NCBI GenBank assembly: GCA_000987045.1
Contig: LAKY01000051.1
Location: 44,627-108,626 of the forward strand
Origin: Clostridiales bacterium PH28_bin88
GTDB taxonomy: Bacteria; Bacillota; PH28-bin88
Direction of reading: 5' to 3'
DNA: 64,000 bases
The translations under genes and the position numbers were made by a program. Shown here piece by piece: positions 17,210-25,983 of this stretch (its first letter is position 1; every line of letters starts with the position of its first letter). Below the pieces are notes generated by a model. That model saw only the letters and a program-made list of their open reading frames with translations. It was not told the origin of the DNA and did not search any database.

Positions 17210-17948
17210 TCACCAGGCTTTGCCCGGTCATGTAACGTGACGCGTCAGAAGCCATAAAAACCGCTGCTCCAACCAGATCTTCGATCTGTCCCAGCCGGCG
17301 CATGGGAATCTTATTGACGATATGCTTGTAAATTCTATCTTTTTTTAACTCATCCTCATTTATAGGAGTAAGGACATAACCCGGGCAAAGTGCGTTGACC
17401 CTGATATTGTATTTCGCCCACTCCAAGGCAAGGGCTTTGGTTATTTGAATAACTCCTCCCTTGCTCGCGCAGTAGGGGAGCACCTGTTTCTCACCCACCA
17501 AACCCAGAATTGACGCCACATTGATGATCACCCCTCCACCCTGGCGGATCATCTGTTTACCTACCGCCTGGGCAACAAAAAAAACGGCACGCAAATTGAC
17601 CCCGGTAACGTGATCGAAATCAACCTCGGTAATATCCTCTGCCCTGGCGGTAATCGCTGTACCTGCGTTATTAACGAGGATGTCTATGCGCCCGTATTCC
17701 TGTAAAGCAAGATCCACCATGCATGTAACCTGCTCGTTTTCTGTTACGTCTGCCGCAAGACCGGCTGCTCGCCGGCCGGTGGCCCGGATTTCTTCAGCTA
17801 CCCGTTCGCAATCCTGCTGGTTACGGCTTACAATAACAATATCGGCCCCAGCTCTCGCCATGCCGTGGGCAAGGCCATACCCTATCCCTTTGGTCGAACC
17901 CGTGACTAAGGCCACCCGGCCGTGCAGTCCCATCGATGGAAAATTCAA
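17184..17948 (-). CDS. Short-chain dehydrogenase/reductase
   Basis: A 254-aa classical SDR that would use NAD(P)H to interconvert an alcohol and a ketone. It has the nucleotide motif VTGSTKGIGYGLAHGM near residue 17, NNAG near 92, catalytic Ser in NVASILGLVG near 144, and YCASKGG (Tyr-xxx-Lys) near 158. The C-terminal MTGQSLVIDGGWT is typical of FabG/gluconate 5-dehydrogenase-like members. GGAGGAG lies 8 bases upstream of the TTG start. The substrate is unknown; the neighbours suggest a hydroxy- or oxo-acid or its CoA ester. Confidence 0.88.
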   Translation of the reverse strand: MNFPSMGLHGRVALVTGSTKGIGYGLAHGMARAGADIVIVSRNQQDCERVAEEIRATGRRAAGLAADVTENEQVTCMVDLALQEYGRIDILVNNAGTAITARAEDITEVDFDHVTGVNLRAVFFVAQAVGKQMIRQGGGVIINVASILGLVGEKQVLPYCASKGGVIQITKALALEWAKYNIRVNALCPGYVLTPINEDELKKDRIYKHIVNKIPMRRLGQIEDLVGAAVFMASDASRYMTGQSLVIDGGWTAQ

Positions 17949-18047
17949 CGTTTATTCTCCTCCATACATGTTTGATTGATGAATAATCCGCCCGGGTTAA
18001 ACAATATCTTTTTACAAGAGACCGGGTGATTCCTCCAGCAATGATGA

Positions 18048-18752
18048 TTAAACAGCCAAGTATTGCCGTACAAGCTCTTTGTCCTGCCAAATTACTTCTA
18101 TTCTATCCTGGTGATGAATACGCCCTTTATCGATGATATATCCCCGTTCAGCGACGCGCCGCGCAAATTTGAGGTTTTGATCGGCCATCAGGATGGTGAT
18201 CCCGGTTTGCCGGACCTCGCGCAGCACGCGTATAAAGTCTTTAACAATCAGCGGGGCCAACCCTTCGGTAGCCTCATCCAGCAAAAGCAGTTTCGGCTGC
18301 TGCATCAGCGCCCTGCCCAGCGCTAGCATCTTTTGCTGGCCACCACTCAAAAGGATCCCCTTCCGTCTGCGAAAGTCGCGCAGTATCGGAAAGATTTCAT
18401 AAACCCGCTCCAGGGACCAGACCCGGGCAAGTTCTGCACGGGCCAGCCGTGCCGCCAAAAGAAGGTTGTCTTCCACCGATAGGTCAGGAAAAATGCGGCG
18501 GTCATCCGGAACGTAGCCGATGCCCAGGCGGGCGATCTCGTGGGGCGATTTCCCGGCAATTTCCCGATCTTCAAACCGGATACTGCCTGACCGGGGAGGA
18601 GTCAACCCCATGATGCTGCGCATGGTAGTGGTCTTTCCCGCGCCGTTCCTGCCCAGAAGAGCGACTACCTCTCCCGGGTTTACTTCCAAGGAGGTACCTT
18701 GCAGTACCTTACTTTGCCCATAAAAGGTCTCCACATTTTCCAGTTTAAGCAT
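18048..18752 (-). CDS. livF: Branched-chain amino acid-type ABC transporter, ATPase LivF
   Basis: A 234-aa ATPase that powers import through LivHM. It has Walker A (GRNGAGKTTTM) near residue 34, the ABC signature LLSGGQQKMLALGRAL near 133 and Walker B LLLLDEATEGLAPL near 153. It starts within the stop of livG (TAATG). Liv-type importers move branched-chain amino acids, amides, urea or short organic/aromatic acids. The neighbouring CoA ligase argues for a carboxylic acid here. Confidence 0.95.
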   Translation of the reverse strand: MLKLENVETFYGQSKVLQGTSLEVNPGEVVALLGRNGAGKTTTMRSIMGLTPPRSGSIRFEDREIAGKSPHEIARLGIGYVPDDRRIFPDLSVEDNLLLAARLARAELARVWSLERVYEIFPILRDFRRRKGILLSGGQQKMLALGRALMQQPKLLLLDEATEGLAPLIVKDFIRVLREVRQTGITILMADQNLKFARRVAERGYIIDKGRIHHQDRIEVIWQDKELVRQYLAV

Positions 18753-19510
18753 TATCCCAACACTTCCTCACCAAGGTAAATTTCCCGTACTCCTTCATGT
18801 TCCCGGATCATGTCAGGCGTCCCGTCCGCGAGGATTTCCCCCTTATTCATCACAACCACCCGGTCCGAAACCGAAAAAACCACATCCATGTCATGTTCCA
18901 CAATTACGAAGGTCAGGTTTCGCTCTTCAGCCAGGCGAATGATTAAATCCAGCACCTGCCGGTGTTCAACGGGGTTCATACCAGCGCAAGGCTCATCCAG
19001 AAAACAGAGCCGCGGCCTGGGGGCGATGGCCATCCCGATTTCCAGCAAACGCTTATCCCCATGAGACAAGGCGCCAGCAGGTTGAGACTTCTGATCCCAC
19101 AGGCCGACATCATGCATTATCTCCTCGATTTCTTCATTCGCCTCCAAAAACCGCTCCCGAGACGCCAGGGGAGAAGCCGCATAGCCTAAACGGGCGAATA
19201 CCGGCAACTGGATATTCTGAAACACCGTCAGCCGGGGGAAAATATCGCCGATCTGGAAGGAGCGGCTGATACCTTTTTTAATCCGCTCATGGATGGGCAG
19301 GCGGGTAATCTCCGTATTATCCAGATATACGCGTCCTGCATCCGGGTTGATTTTTCCGGTAATCAAATTAATCAGGGTAGTCTTCCCCGCCCCGTTAGGA
19401 CCTATAATCGAGGTCAGGATACCTGCCTGGATCTGCAGGTCCACCCTGTTGATAGCCTGGAACCCGTCAAAACTCTTCACCAAGGCCTCGACACGCAACA
19501 AACCGGTCAA
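18752..19510 (-). CDS. livG: Branched-chain amino acid-type ABC transporter, ATPase LivG
   Basis: A 252-aa partner ATPase. It has Walker A (IGPNGAGKTTLINLITG) near residue 36, the degenerate signature ALSHGDKRLLEIGMAIA near 146 (family-typical for LivG), Walker B RLCFLDEPCAGMNP near 167 and the LivG C-terminal extension. The TTG start lies in the stop region of livM (GCTTGACC). The four-gene overlap pattern shows one translational unit. Confidence 0.95.
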   Translation of the reverse strand: MTGLLRVEALVKSFDGFQAINRVDLQIQAGILTSIIGPNGAGKTTLINLITGKINPDAGRVYLDNTEITRLPIHERIKKGISRSFQIGDIFPRLTVFQNIQLPVFARLGYAASPLASRERFLEANEEIEEIMHDVGLWDQKSQPAGALSHGDKRLLEIGMAIAPRPRLCFLDEPCAGMNPVEHRQVLDLIIRLAEERNLTFVIVEHDMDVVFSVSDRVVVMNKGEILADGTPDMIREHEGVREIYLGEEVLG

Positions 19511-20523
19511 GCATCAGCCCCCCCCTTTTTAGAAACGGTTCCGGTTCGGGAGAAAAATGCGTTCTGCAGTACACTGACCACGCCGCCTCGAAAACCCAAC
19601 ACTAGCACAACGACAGTGAACCCCAGCACCATGGACCAGTATTCGGTATAACGGGCGATCAGTTCTTTGGCAACATACAGGATAAAGGCCCCGACGATCG
19701 GACCGGCAAAGTTGTAGATGCCGCCCATCAGGGTGGCCATGATCGGCTCCGCTGAAGTAGTCCAGTGGGCCATGCCGGGATCGGCATACTTTAGCAGCGG
19801 GACCATCAGCGCTCCCGCCATGCCGGCGTACATCCCGGAAACGATGAAGGCAATCAGCCTGAATTTTTGGATGGACAGGCCGGAAAAAGCCACCCGCTGC
19901 TCACTGTCCCGTATTCCCTGCAGGGCTAAGCCCAGCGGAGAATTAACCAAACGCCACAACAGGAAAATGCCCAGGACGACAATGACGAGCACCACGTAGT
20001 AATAACTCTCCACGCTGGACATATCGATGCTGAACAGGCCGGGGATGGCCAGCGGCGCACGCGGCACATTCACCAGTCCGTCGTCGCCGCCGGTGACGTC
20101 CCGCCACTTCCAGATGATGGAGTGAATCATCATACCAAAGGACAGGGTTAACATGGCAAAGTAAATCTGGGTGTGCCGCGTGCATAGAAACCCGATAATG
20201 AACGAGGCCAACCCGGCAGCGATCACCCCGCCCACAAAACCGGGCAAGAGGAACGACGTAGCCAGCAGGATTTTGGCGCACACATACGCCCCGATAGCGT
20301 AAAAGCCTGCCTGGCCGAAAGACAGCAGCCCGCTGTACCCGAAAAGAATGTTAAAGCCGGCCGCAAACAGGGATAAAATCAGGATGTTGCTGGCGGTCCA
20401 CGTCACATATGTGCCCATAGTCCACGGAAGGATGAAAAGCACGAGCAGCAATAGCAAAAGCAGCCACTTGACGGCTATCCGGTGATTGTTTTGACCCTGG
20501 ATTTCCACAATTATTTTTCCCAT
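19507..20523 (-). CDS. livM: Branched-chain amino acid-type ABC transporter, permease LivM
   Basis: A 338-aa membrane permease with about ten hydrophobic segments. It contains the LivM signature FNILFGYSGLLSFGQAGFYA near residue 57 and the EAA-like region RDSEQRVAFSGL near 213 that contacts the ATPases. The ATG at 20523 follows the livH stop by 3 bases. Confidence 0.94.
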   Translation of the reverse strand: MGKIIVEIQGQNNHRIAVKWLLLLLLLVLFILPWTMGTYVTWTASNILILSLFAAGFNILFGYSGLLSFGQAGFYAIGAYVCAKILLATSFLLPGFVGGVIAAGLASFIIGFLCTRHTQIYFAMLTLSFGMMIHSIIWKWRDVTGGDDGLVNVPRAPLAIPGLFSIDMSSVESYYYVVLVIVVLGIFLLWRLVNSPLGLALQGIRDSEQRVAFSGLSIQKFRLIAFIVSGMYAGMAGALMVPLLKYADPGMAHWTTSAEPIMATLMGGIYNFAGPIVGAFILYVAKELIARYTEYWSMVLGFTVVVLVLGFRGGVVSVLQNAFFSRTGTVSKKGGADA

Positions 20524-20526
20524 TCT

Positions 20527-21390
20527 CTAGCCTCCCAGCAATCCCTTGGGCCTTACGAGCAAAACGACGGCCATCAGCAGGTAAATGAGGAACAGTTCGA
20601 TGGTCGGGAAAAGTAAAATACCATATGCATTGGCCAACCCCACGATGAGAGCGCCTAAAAACGCTCCTTTGAGGTTGCCTAACCCACCAATCACCGTCAC
20701 CACGAAAGCCTGGACAATGATAGCTGTGCCAACCCCCGGGGCGACTACCCGGACAGGGATGCTCAATGCTCCGCCTAGCCCGGCAAGTGCCGCCGCCAGG
20801 AGAAACACTATGCTAAATAGGGTCGGCGTGTTGATCCCCAGCGCACCGGCCATCTCACGGTCTGAGGCCGTGGCCCGCACCATCTTCCCCCACCATCCGC
20901 GCTCCAACAGGAGCCAGATTAGAGCCGTAACGGCAAGTCCGGCACAAATCACGAACAGGTTGTAAACGGGAAACGGCCGGTCAAGGATAACAACAGTACC
21001 CACGAACATATCGGGCATAGGAGGGATCATGAAGACACCGCCCCAAATCAACTTGGCTGCGTCGGACAGGATCAAGACAATACCAAAGGTTAAAATCAAC
21101 TGGTACCCCTCTTCCAAGGGATAAATGCGCCTGAACAAAAAACGCTCCAGTATCAGTCCGACAACGCCCACCAAGGCTGCAGCCAGCACCATGGATAACC
21201 AGAAATTGAGCTTCAGGGTGTAGTACAGGGTAAAGGCGAAGTACGCACCCAACATGTAGAGGCTACCGTGAGCGAAGTTGAGGATGCGCAAAATCCCGAA
21301 AGCGATGGTCAACCCTGCCGCCACCAGCCACAGGTACATAGAAAGGCTGAGCCCTACAAGCCCCTGGTAAACAAGGGATTGAAAATCCAA
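20527..21390 (-). CDS. livH: Branched-chain amino acid-type ABC transporter, permease LivH
   Basis: A 287-aa permease. It has GLTIAFGILRILNFAHGSLY near residue 28, the diagnostic LivH segment, and a coupling loop near 185 (RATASDREMAGALGI). I chose the TTG at 21390 because AGGAGGTGG lies 6 bases upstream and the resulting length fits the family. The longer frame beginning at 21510 adds a non-hydrophobic leader. It is preceded by the binding-protein gene (135-base gap with no visible feature). Confidence 0.93.
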   Translation of the reverse strand: MDFQSLVYQGLVGLSLSMYLWLVAAGLTIAFGILRILNFAHGSLYMLGAYFAFTLYYTLKLNFWLSMVLAAALVGVVGLILERFLFRRIYPLEEGYQLILTFGIVLILSDAAKLIWGGVFMIPPMPDMFVGTVVILDRPFPVYNLFVICAGLAVTALIWLLLERGWWGKMVRATASDREMAGALGINTPTLFSIVFLLAAALAGLGGALSIPVRVVAPGVGTAIIVQAFVVTVIGGLGNLKGAFLGALIVGLANAYGILLFPTIELFLIYLLMAVVLLVRPKGLLGG

Positions 21391-21525
21391 AGGAGAACCA
21401 CCTCCTACACCGTTATTGTTGTGCGGAACGCTGGCCCGGATCGCCCTGTACGGGACTTGCCAACCCTGGCAGCGTTCCGCCCCCATTAATGCTCTCGGCT
21501 TAAAGCTCAAACCTTAAACCCTTAA

Positions 21526-22827
21526 TTAAAAGGGAGGCTTGCGGTAATACTCATCGGCGGGTACAATCTTCAGATCGCCCCCGACAATGGGAATGGGATA
21601 GTCGGGACTGACAATCACCCGCCCCGCCGGAACGTTGTAAACCGCCTGGTGGTCTTCGGGCCTGATATACCGTTCCCCGGCGGGAGTCATGATTTTTAAG
21701 CCTTCCAGGGCCTCGATGACCTCGCTGGTCTTGAGGCTGCCGGCCTTCTCTACCGCAGCCTTGAGCATGTAAATGGCGGAATAGGCGGTTTCGGCGGAGT
21801 AATTGGGATAGCGGTTCCACCGCTGGAGGAAAGCCTTGACGAAAGCTTTGTTTTCCGGCGTATCGGGCCAGTTGTGGATATAACGCCCGGTACCCCACAG
21901 CTTGCCCTTGAACGCATCCTTTTTGACATCCGTCGCTAGACCCTCCAGCACGTCCACCGACCCGCCCATGGCCTGCCACCAGGCGTCAATTTGCTCAAAC
22001 ACACCCATGGACAATGCCTGGCGCAGCATCATCACCGCTTCTCCAGCCCAGGGCGTGGCAAAAATCACGTCCGGCTTGGCAGCCATCAGTTTGCTCAGGT
22101 GCGGGGTGAAATCAGCCGTCCAAAACGGTGCGTTTGCTTCCGCCACGAACTCGACATCATTGCGGAATTTACTAAGGGTCTCCTTGAACATCCGCCAGGA
22201 GGTATGCCCGTATTCATAATCGGCGTTTAAGGCGGCAAACCGCTTCACCTCAGGCATGTCCTTGAATACGTAAGCGGCCATGATGGCATCCTGGTAGGTA
22301 GGAACGGATGCGCGGAAAATTTGCTTGATGCCTTGCTTGTAAACCAGGTCCTCTGTCAATTTTTCCGTAGCGGCATGGGTGAATATCTGGATGGTGTCAA
22401 GTTCTCGCAGGATAGGCCCTAAGCTTAAAGCCACGCCGCTGGAGTCGGTGCCTACCATGAAGTTGGCGCCCCAATCGGATACCAAGTAGCGGGCGTTCTT
22501 TTGAGCAACATTTCCGTTCAGCTCGTCGTCCATTACTTTCAGTTCAATCTTACTGCCCAGCACACCGCCGGCAGCGTTAATTTCTTCCGCCGCCAGGGTG
22601 GCTCCCATCTGCATTTGGCGCCCGTAGTCGGCATGCGAACCGGACAGGACGCCCTGCACACCGATCTTGATCACCTCGACGCCCAGCGGAAACTCCTTAG
22701 CCTTGCTTTCCCCCTTGGGCGCCCCACCTGCCGGCTCCTTTTGGCCGGACCCCTGGCCGCACCCGGCTACCAGCAGGCTGACCGACACCAGCAACGCCAG
22801 TATGGTCGCTGGCCATCTTCTTGTCAT
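21526..22827 (-). CDS. ABC transporter substrate-binding lipoprotein (LivK-like)
   Basis: A 433-aa extracytoplasmic solute receptor. The signal peptide ends in a lipobox (LLVAGCG, lipidated Cys near residue 23), followed by a Ser/Gly/Lys-rich linker. The mature protein begins with EVIKIGVQGVLSGSHADYG, typical of the type I periplasmic-binding fold (Peripla_BP_6). Its size is larger than amino-acid binders and closer to those reported for aromatic or short-chain acids and urea. It would feed the LivHMGF importer. Confidence 0.9.
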   Translation of the reverse strand: MTRRWPATILALLVSVSLLVAGCGQGSGQKEPAGGAPKGESKAKEFPLGVEVIKIGVQGVLSGSHADYGRQMQMGATLAAEEINAAGGVLGSKIELKVMDDELNGNVAQKNARYLVSDWGANFMVGTDSSGVALSLGPILRELDTIQIFTHAATEKLTEDLVYKQGIKQIFRASVPTYQDAIMAAYVFKDMPEVKRFAALNADYEYGHTSWRMFKETLSKFRNDVEFVAEANAPFWTADFTPHLSKLMAAKPDVIFATPWAGEAVMMLRQALSMGVFEQIDAWWQAMGGSVDVLEGLATDVKKDAFKGKLWGTGRYIHNWPDTPENKAFVKAFLQRWNRYPNYSAETAYSAIYMLKAAVEKAGSLKTSEVIEALEGLKIMTPAGERYIRPEDHQAVYNVPAGRVIVSPDYPIPIVGGDLKIVPADEYYRKPPF

Positions 22828-22936
22828 TCTTATCCGCTCCCCTTTGTTTCATTTTTGTCCTGCCTTGAATACGAAAACTCATTCCGACATTCTAAAAATT
22901 CTGTTATTAGCTGTTGCTCCCCCCTATCCTTATATC

Positions 22937-24274
22937 TTAGCCCGGCATCCCCAGCAGCCGTCTCCGATCTTCCAGGCGTTTAGCCTTAAACGTGGTTCTT
23001 TCCAACGCCCCTTCCGTGCAGATATCCACTACCGGTGTCACGTTAAGGCTTTCCTTAAAATCTTTTCTCAACCTATCCCCTAATTGTCCGGAGCGACCGG
23101 GGTCACCCGTATATTCAACAATAATTGTGCACCGGTCAATACCCGACTCTTGGTCTGTATCGAGGATGATCTTGAACTCGTTGGTAAGTTCCGGGTATTT
23201 TCTGATCACCTGTTCGACCTGAACGGGATAAAACTTGGCCCCTTTATAGATAACCATGTCGTCGGCCCTGCCTAAGATTCCCCCGGGCGAGCGACCGTGC
23301 GTGCGCCCGCAGCGGCACCTTTCTTCTGTGAAAGTAGTATAATCGTTAGTCCAGTACCTCAGCATGGGGGTGGCCTCACGGGTGAGGTGGGTGATCACCA
23401 GGATGCCGGTTTCACCGGGAGCACACGGCTCCATGGTTCCGGGATCGATCACTTCAACCAAGTAGTGGTCTTCCGCCCAATGGATCCCTTCCTGCTCCTC
23501 ACACTCGCAGGCAAAAGTGGGACCGATTTCCGCCAGGCCGAAGAAGTCATATGCCTTGATGCCTAACCCGTCTTCCATTCTTTTACGGGTTGAGGGAGCC
23601 TCTGTCCCGCCTTCTCCACCGAACAGCCCTTTTCTTAATTTAAGGTCCTGGGTGGAATAGCCCCCTTGCCTCAACCGTTCGGCAATGTAGAGGGCAAAGG
23701 ACGGCGTGGCAAGGAGTACCGTAGACCCGATTTGAGTCAGGTACTCGATGTGACGTTCAGTCATACTGGCACCGATCGGCAGAATAAAGCACCCCAGTTT
23801 TTGCGCGGCATAATGGGTAGACATCCCGGCCACCCACAGTCCATAACTGAACCCATTCTGAATAATGTCATTAGGCCTCACCCCCGCGGACCACATCACA
23901 CGGGCTGTTACATCGGTGATGTTTTTGACGTCTTGTTCAGACCAGATGGTATTGACAGGGATCCCCGTAGTCCCCGTCGAAGGGTGAATTTCTGCAAATT
24001 GGGCAGCGCTGGCCACCGTGTACCTCCCAAACGGCGGGTGCGCCTTCTGTTCTTCCCTCAGTTCTTGCTTGGTGACCACAGGTATTCTACGAATGTCATC
24101 CAGGGTGCGGATTTGTTCCGGCTTAAAGCCGGCCTGATTCAGCCGTTCCCGGTAGAAAGGCGAAAGATTATAGCACCTTTCCACCTGCCACCGCAGCCGT
24201 CCCAGTTGAAGCGCTTTTAACTCCGAGCGGTCCATCATCTCTGTTTTTGAGTCATAAAACTTTTGGTCGGACAA
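22937..24274 (-). CDS. Phenylacetate-CoA ligase-family acyl-CoA synthetase
   Basis: A 445-aa adenylate-forming enzyme of the PaaK family that would activate a carboxylic acid to its CoA thioester with ATP. It has the P-loop HPSTGTTGIPV near residue 97 and the adenylate-binding DFFGLAEIGP near 243. The hinge motif GRADDMVIYKGAKFYP near 333 precedes the C-terminal domain with the swinging lysine segment TTFKAKRLED. The TTG start follows GGAGGGG. The acid is not determined by sequence; the next gene downstream of activation (abfD) suggests a 4-hydroxyacid. Confidence 0.88.
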   Translation of the reverse strand: MSDQKFYDSKTEMMDRSELKALQLGRLRWQVERCYNLSPFYRERLNQAGFKPEQIRTLDDIRRIPVVTKQELREEQKAHPPFGRYTVASAAQFAEIHPSTGTTGIPVNTIWSEQDVKNITDVTARVMWSAGVRPNDIIQNGFSYGLWVAGMSTHYAAQKLGCFILPIGASMTERHIEYLTQIGSTVLLATPSFALYIAERLRQGGYSTQDLKLRKGLFGGEGGTEAPSTRKRMEDGLGIKAYDFFGLAEIGPTFACECEEQEGIHWAEDHYLVEVIDPGTMEPCAPGETGILVITHLTREATPMLRYWTNDYTTFTEERCRCGRTHGRSPGGILGRADDMVIYKGAKFYPVQVEQVIRKYPELTNEFKIILDTDQESGIDRCTIIVEYTGDPGRSGQLGDRLRKDFKESLNVTPVVDICTEGALERTTFKAKRLEDRRRLLGMPG

Positions 24275-24334
24275 AGATATTCCCCTCCTTCACCCGTTCC
24301 GAGGCCAGTAGGCCCACCCCGCACCGTTCTACAA

Positions 24335-25771
24335 TTACGATTTAATTCCAGCCAACTTCCGGGCCCATGTCTTTTTATGCGCTAAATTTGCCTGGCGCAG
24401 GATCATCACGCGCTGCGCCTGCGGCGAACCAGCGCCGTGCATGCTCTCCGCCAGGGCTGTGCCGCCGGTCATGTTTTCGATCAAGCGGGCAATGCGAATG
24501 CGGTCTTCCGACGAGACCCCGGCGGCTCCTCGAAAGTACTTGTCCACGTACGGCCCCACTTCCGGGTGCCGCAGGTCCTGCTCCGACGGCAAGGTAGCGA
24601 TCAGCCCACCCGCAACATCGTGGCTGAGACGGCAGATCTCGTAGATGAAGCGGGTCACGTTTTGCTTGGTGACATTGGCCAGCAACGGGTCGACGAAGTA
24701 AGCTCCCGACGAAGTGGCGTATCCCTCTGCCGAACAGGCAATGGAGCCGGCGTAGAGGCTTTCGGTGAGGTGGATCATTTCAGCGATCTTATCCCTGATA
24801 TGGGAGGCTTTTTCCACGCCGTTGTACTCCGCCATGGTGGTTGTCGCCCCGATGATGATGTCGCTCACACCGCCCTTGCAGCCGCCGTAATTCTGGCGGT
24901 GATAGGAAGCGAAGCGTTCCACCAGCAGGCCGGCAAACCGGTATTCCCCGCACATAAACACCCGCTCCCATGGGACAAAGACGTCCTCCAGCACGGTCAG
25001 CGCCTCGCCCCCCACAATCCCGAACAGGGCATTACCCTGATCAATTTCTCCTCTCTTGCGCTCGTCATTGGTCTGGCGGCCGAAAATGTGGGTGATGCCT
25101 GGGGCATCCACCGGGATTGCGCAGGCGACTGCGTAGTCTTTATCCTCTTCCCCCATGGCTGTGGTGGGCATCACCAGCATCTCATGGGAGTTTACAATGC
25201 CTGTCTGGTGGGCCTTGGCGCCGCGCAGCCAAATCCCCTTTTCATTTTGCCGGACGACGTGTACGTAAAGGTCCGGGTCAGCCTGTTGGTGGGGTTTGAG
25301 CGACCTGTCTCCTTTGGGGTCGGTCATGGACCCGGCCAGCATCAAGTCGTTCTCCTGCACATATAGGAGGTAATTGACAAAACGCTGGTGGTACTCCGTC
25401 CCCAGTTCCTGGTCCATTTCATAAGTCACGGAATAGAGGGCATTCAGCCCGTCAAAGCCCACACATCGCTGGAAACACGTGCCTGTCCTCCGGGCAATCA
25501 TCCTGAGCATTTTCACCTTTCGCACCAGGTCACCGGCGCTATGGTGGATATGCGTAAACCGGTTAATCTTCTTTTTGGTGAGGTGGGAGGTGGCAGTAAC
25601 CAAGTCCTCACCTACAGGGTCGTACGCCAGGTCGTAGGTCATCCGGGCCGCGTTTACGTGGGGCCTGAACAACGGGTCGTCCACCAAATTGGTAATCCGC
25701 TCCCCAAAGGCATAGACTTTCATCCGCAGGGTACGCAAGCTTTCCACATATTCGTCGCCTCGTTTCATCAT
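24335..25771 (-). CDS. abfD: 4-hydroxybutyryl-CoA dehydratase / vinylacetyl-CoA delta-isomerase
   Basis: A 478-aa FAD/[4Fe-4S] enzyme that converts 4-hydroxybutyryl-CoA to crotonyl-CoA by a radical mechanism. The four cluster ligands known from the Clostridium aminobutyricum enzyme (C99, C103, H292, C299) are matched here by C99 and C103 in TGTCFQRC and by H291 and C298 in YHRQNYGGC. That spacing separates it from the related 4-hydroxyphenylacetate 3-monooxygenases. The C-terminus MHGAGSPQAQRVMILR is characteristic. I chose the ATG at 25771 (AAGGGAG site just upstream). It lies 60 bases upstream of the CoA-ligase gene. Confidence 0.9.
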   Translation of the reverse strand: MMKRGDEYVESLRTLRMKVYAFGERITNLVDDPLFRPHVNAARMTYDLAYDPVGEDLVTATSHLTKKKINRFTHIHHSAGDLVRKVKMLRMIARRTGTCFQRCVGFDGLNALYSVTYEMDQELGTEYHQRFVNYLLYVQENDLMLAGSMTDPKGDRSLKPHQQADPDLYVHVVRQNEKGIWLRGAKAHQTGIVNSHEMLVMPTTAMGEEDKDYAVACAIPVDAPGITHIFGRQTNDERKRGEIDQGNALFGIVGGEALTVLEDVFVPWERVFMCGEYRFAGLLVERFASYHRQNYGGCKGGVSDIIIGATTTMAEYNGVEKASHIRDKIAEMIHLTESLYAGSIACSAEGYATSSGAYFVDPLLANVTKQNVTRFIYEICRLSHDVAGGLIATLPSEQDLRHPEVGPYVDKYFRGAAGVSSEDRIRIARLIENMTGGTALAESMHGAGSPQAQRVMILRQANLAHKKTWARKLAGIKS

Positions 25772-25957
25772 CCAACTCCCTTTCACCCGGTTCTTTGACC
25801 GGATCCATAGCAATCCCCGTACCAACCTGTCCAGAGGTACACCGTCTTCCGGCAAAAACCAAAGAAAGTGGCTCCGGGCATACGTTTAACCGGCTGGTAC
25901 CGGAATAAGCACACCCTCGCCACTTTAGTACCGGGCTGTCGTTTAGCGCTACAGTGT

Positions 25958-25983
25958 AGTGACCTGCTACACCTCAGGTCACT
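25958..25983. promoter_or_regulatory. Perfect 9-bp dyad at the end of the sigma-54 regulator gene
   Basis: AGTGACCTG (25958-25966) and CAGGTCACT (25975-25983) are perfectly complementary with an 8-base spacer. The right arm covers the stop codon of the regulator. No T-run follows on the minus strand, so a terminator is doubtful. It lies about 190 bases upstream of abfD and could be the activator's own binding site or a processing hairpin. Confidence 0.45.

Noticed and set aside
25907..25922. Sigma-54-like sequence TGGCGAGGGTGTGC upstream of abfD
   Set aside because: GG and GC elements are 9 rather than 10 bases apart, and that spacing is strict for sigma-54. Kept only as a weak lead beside the dyad.
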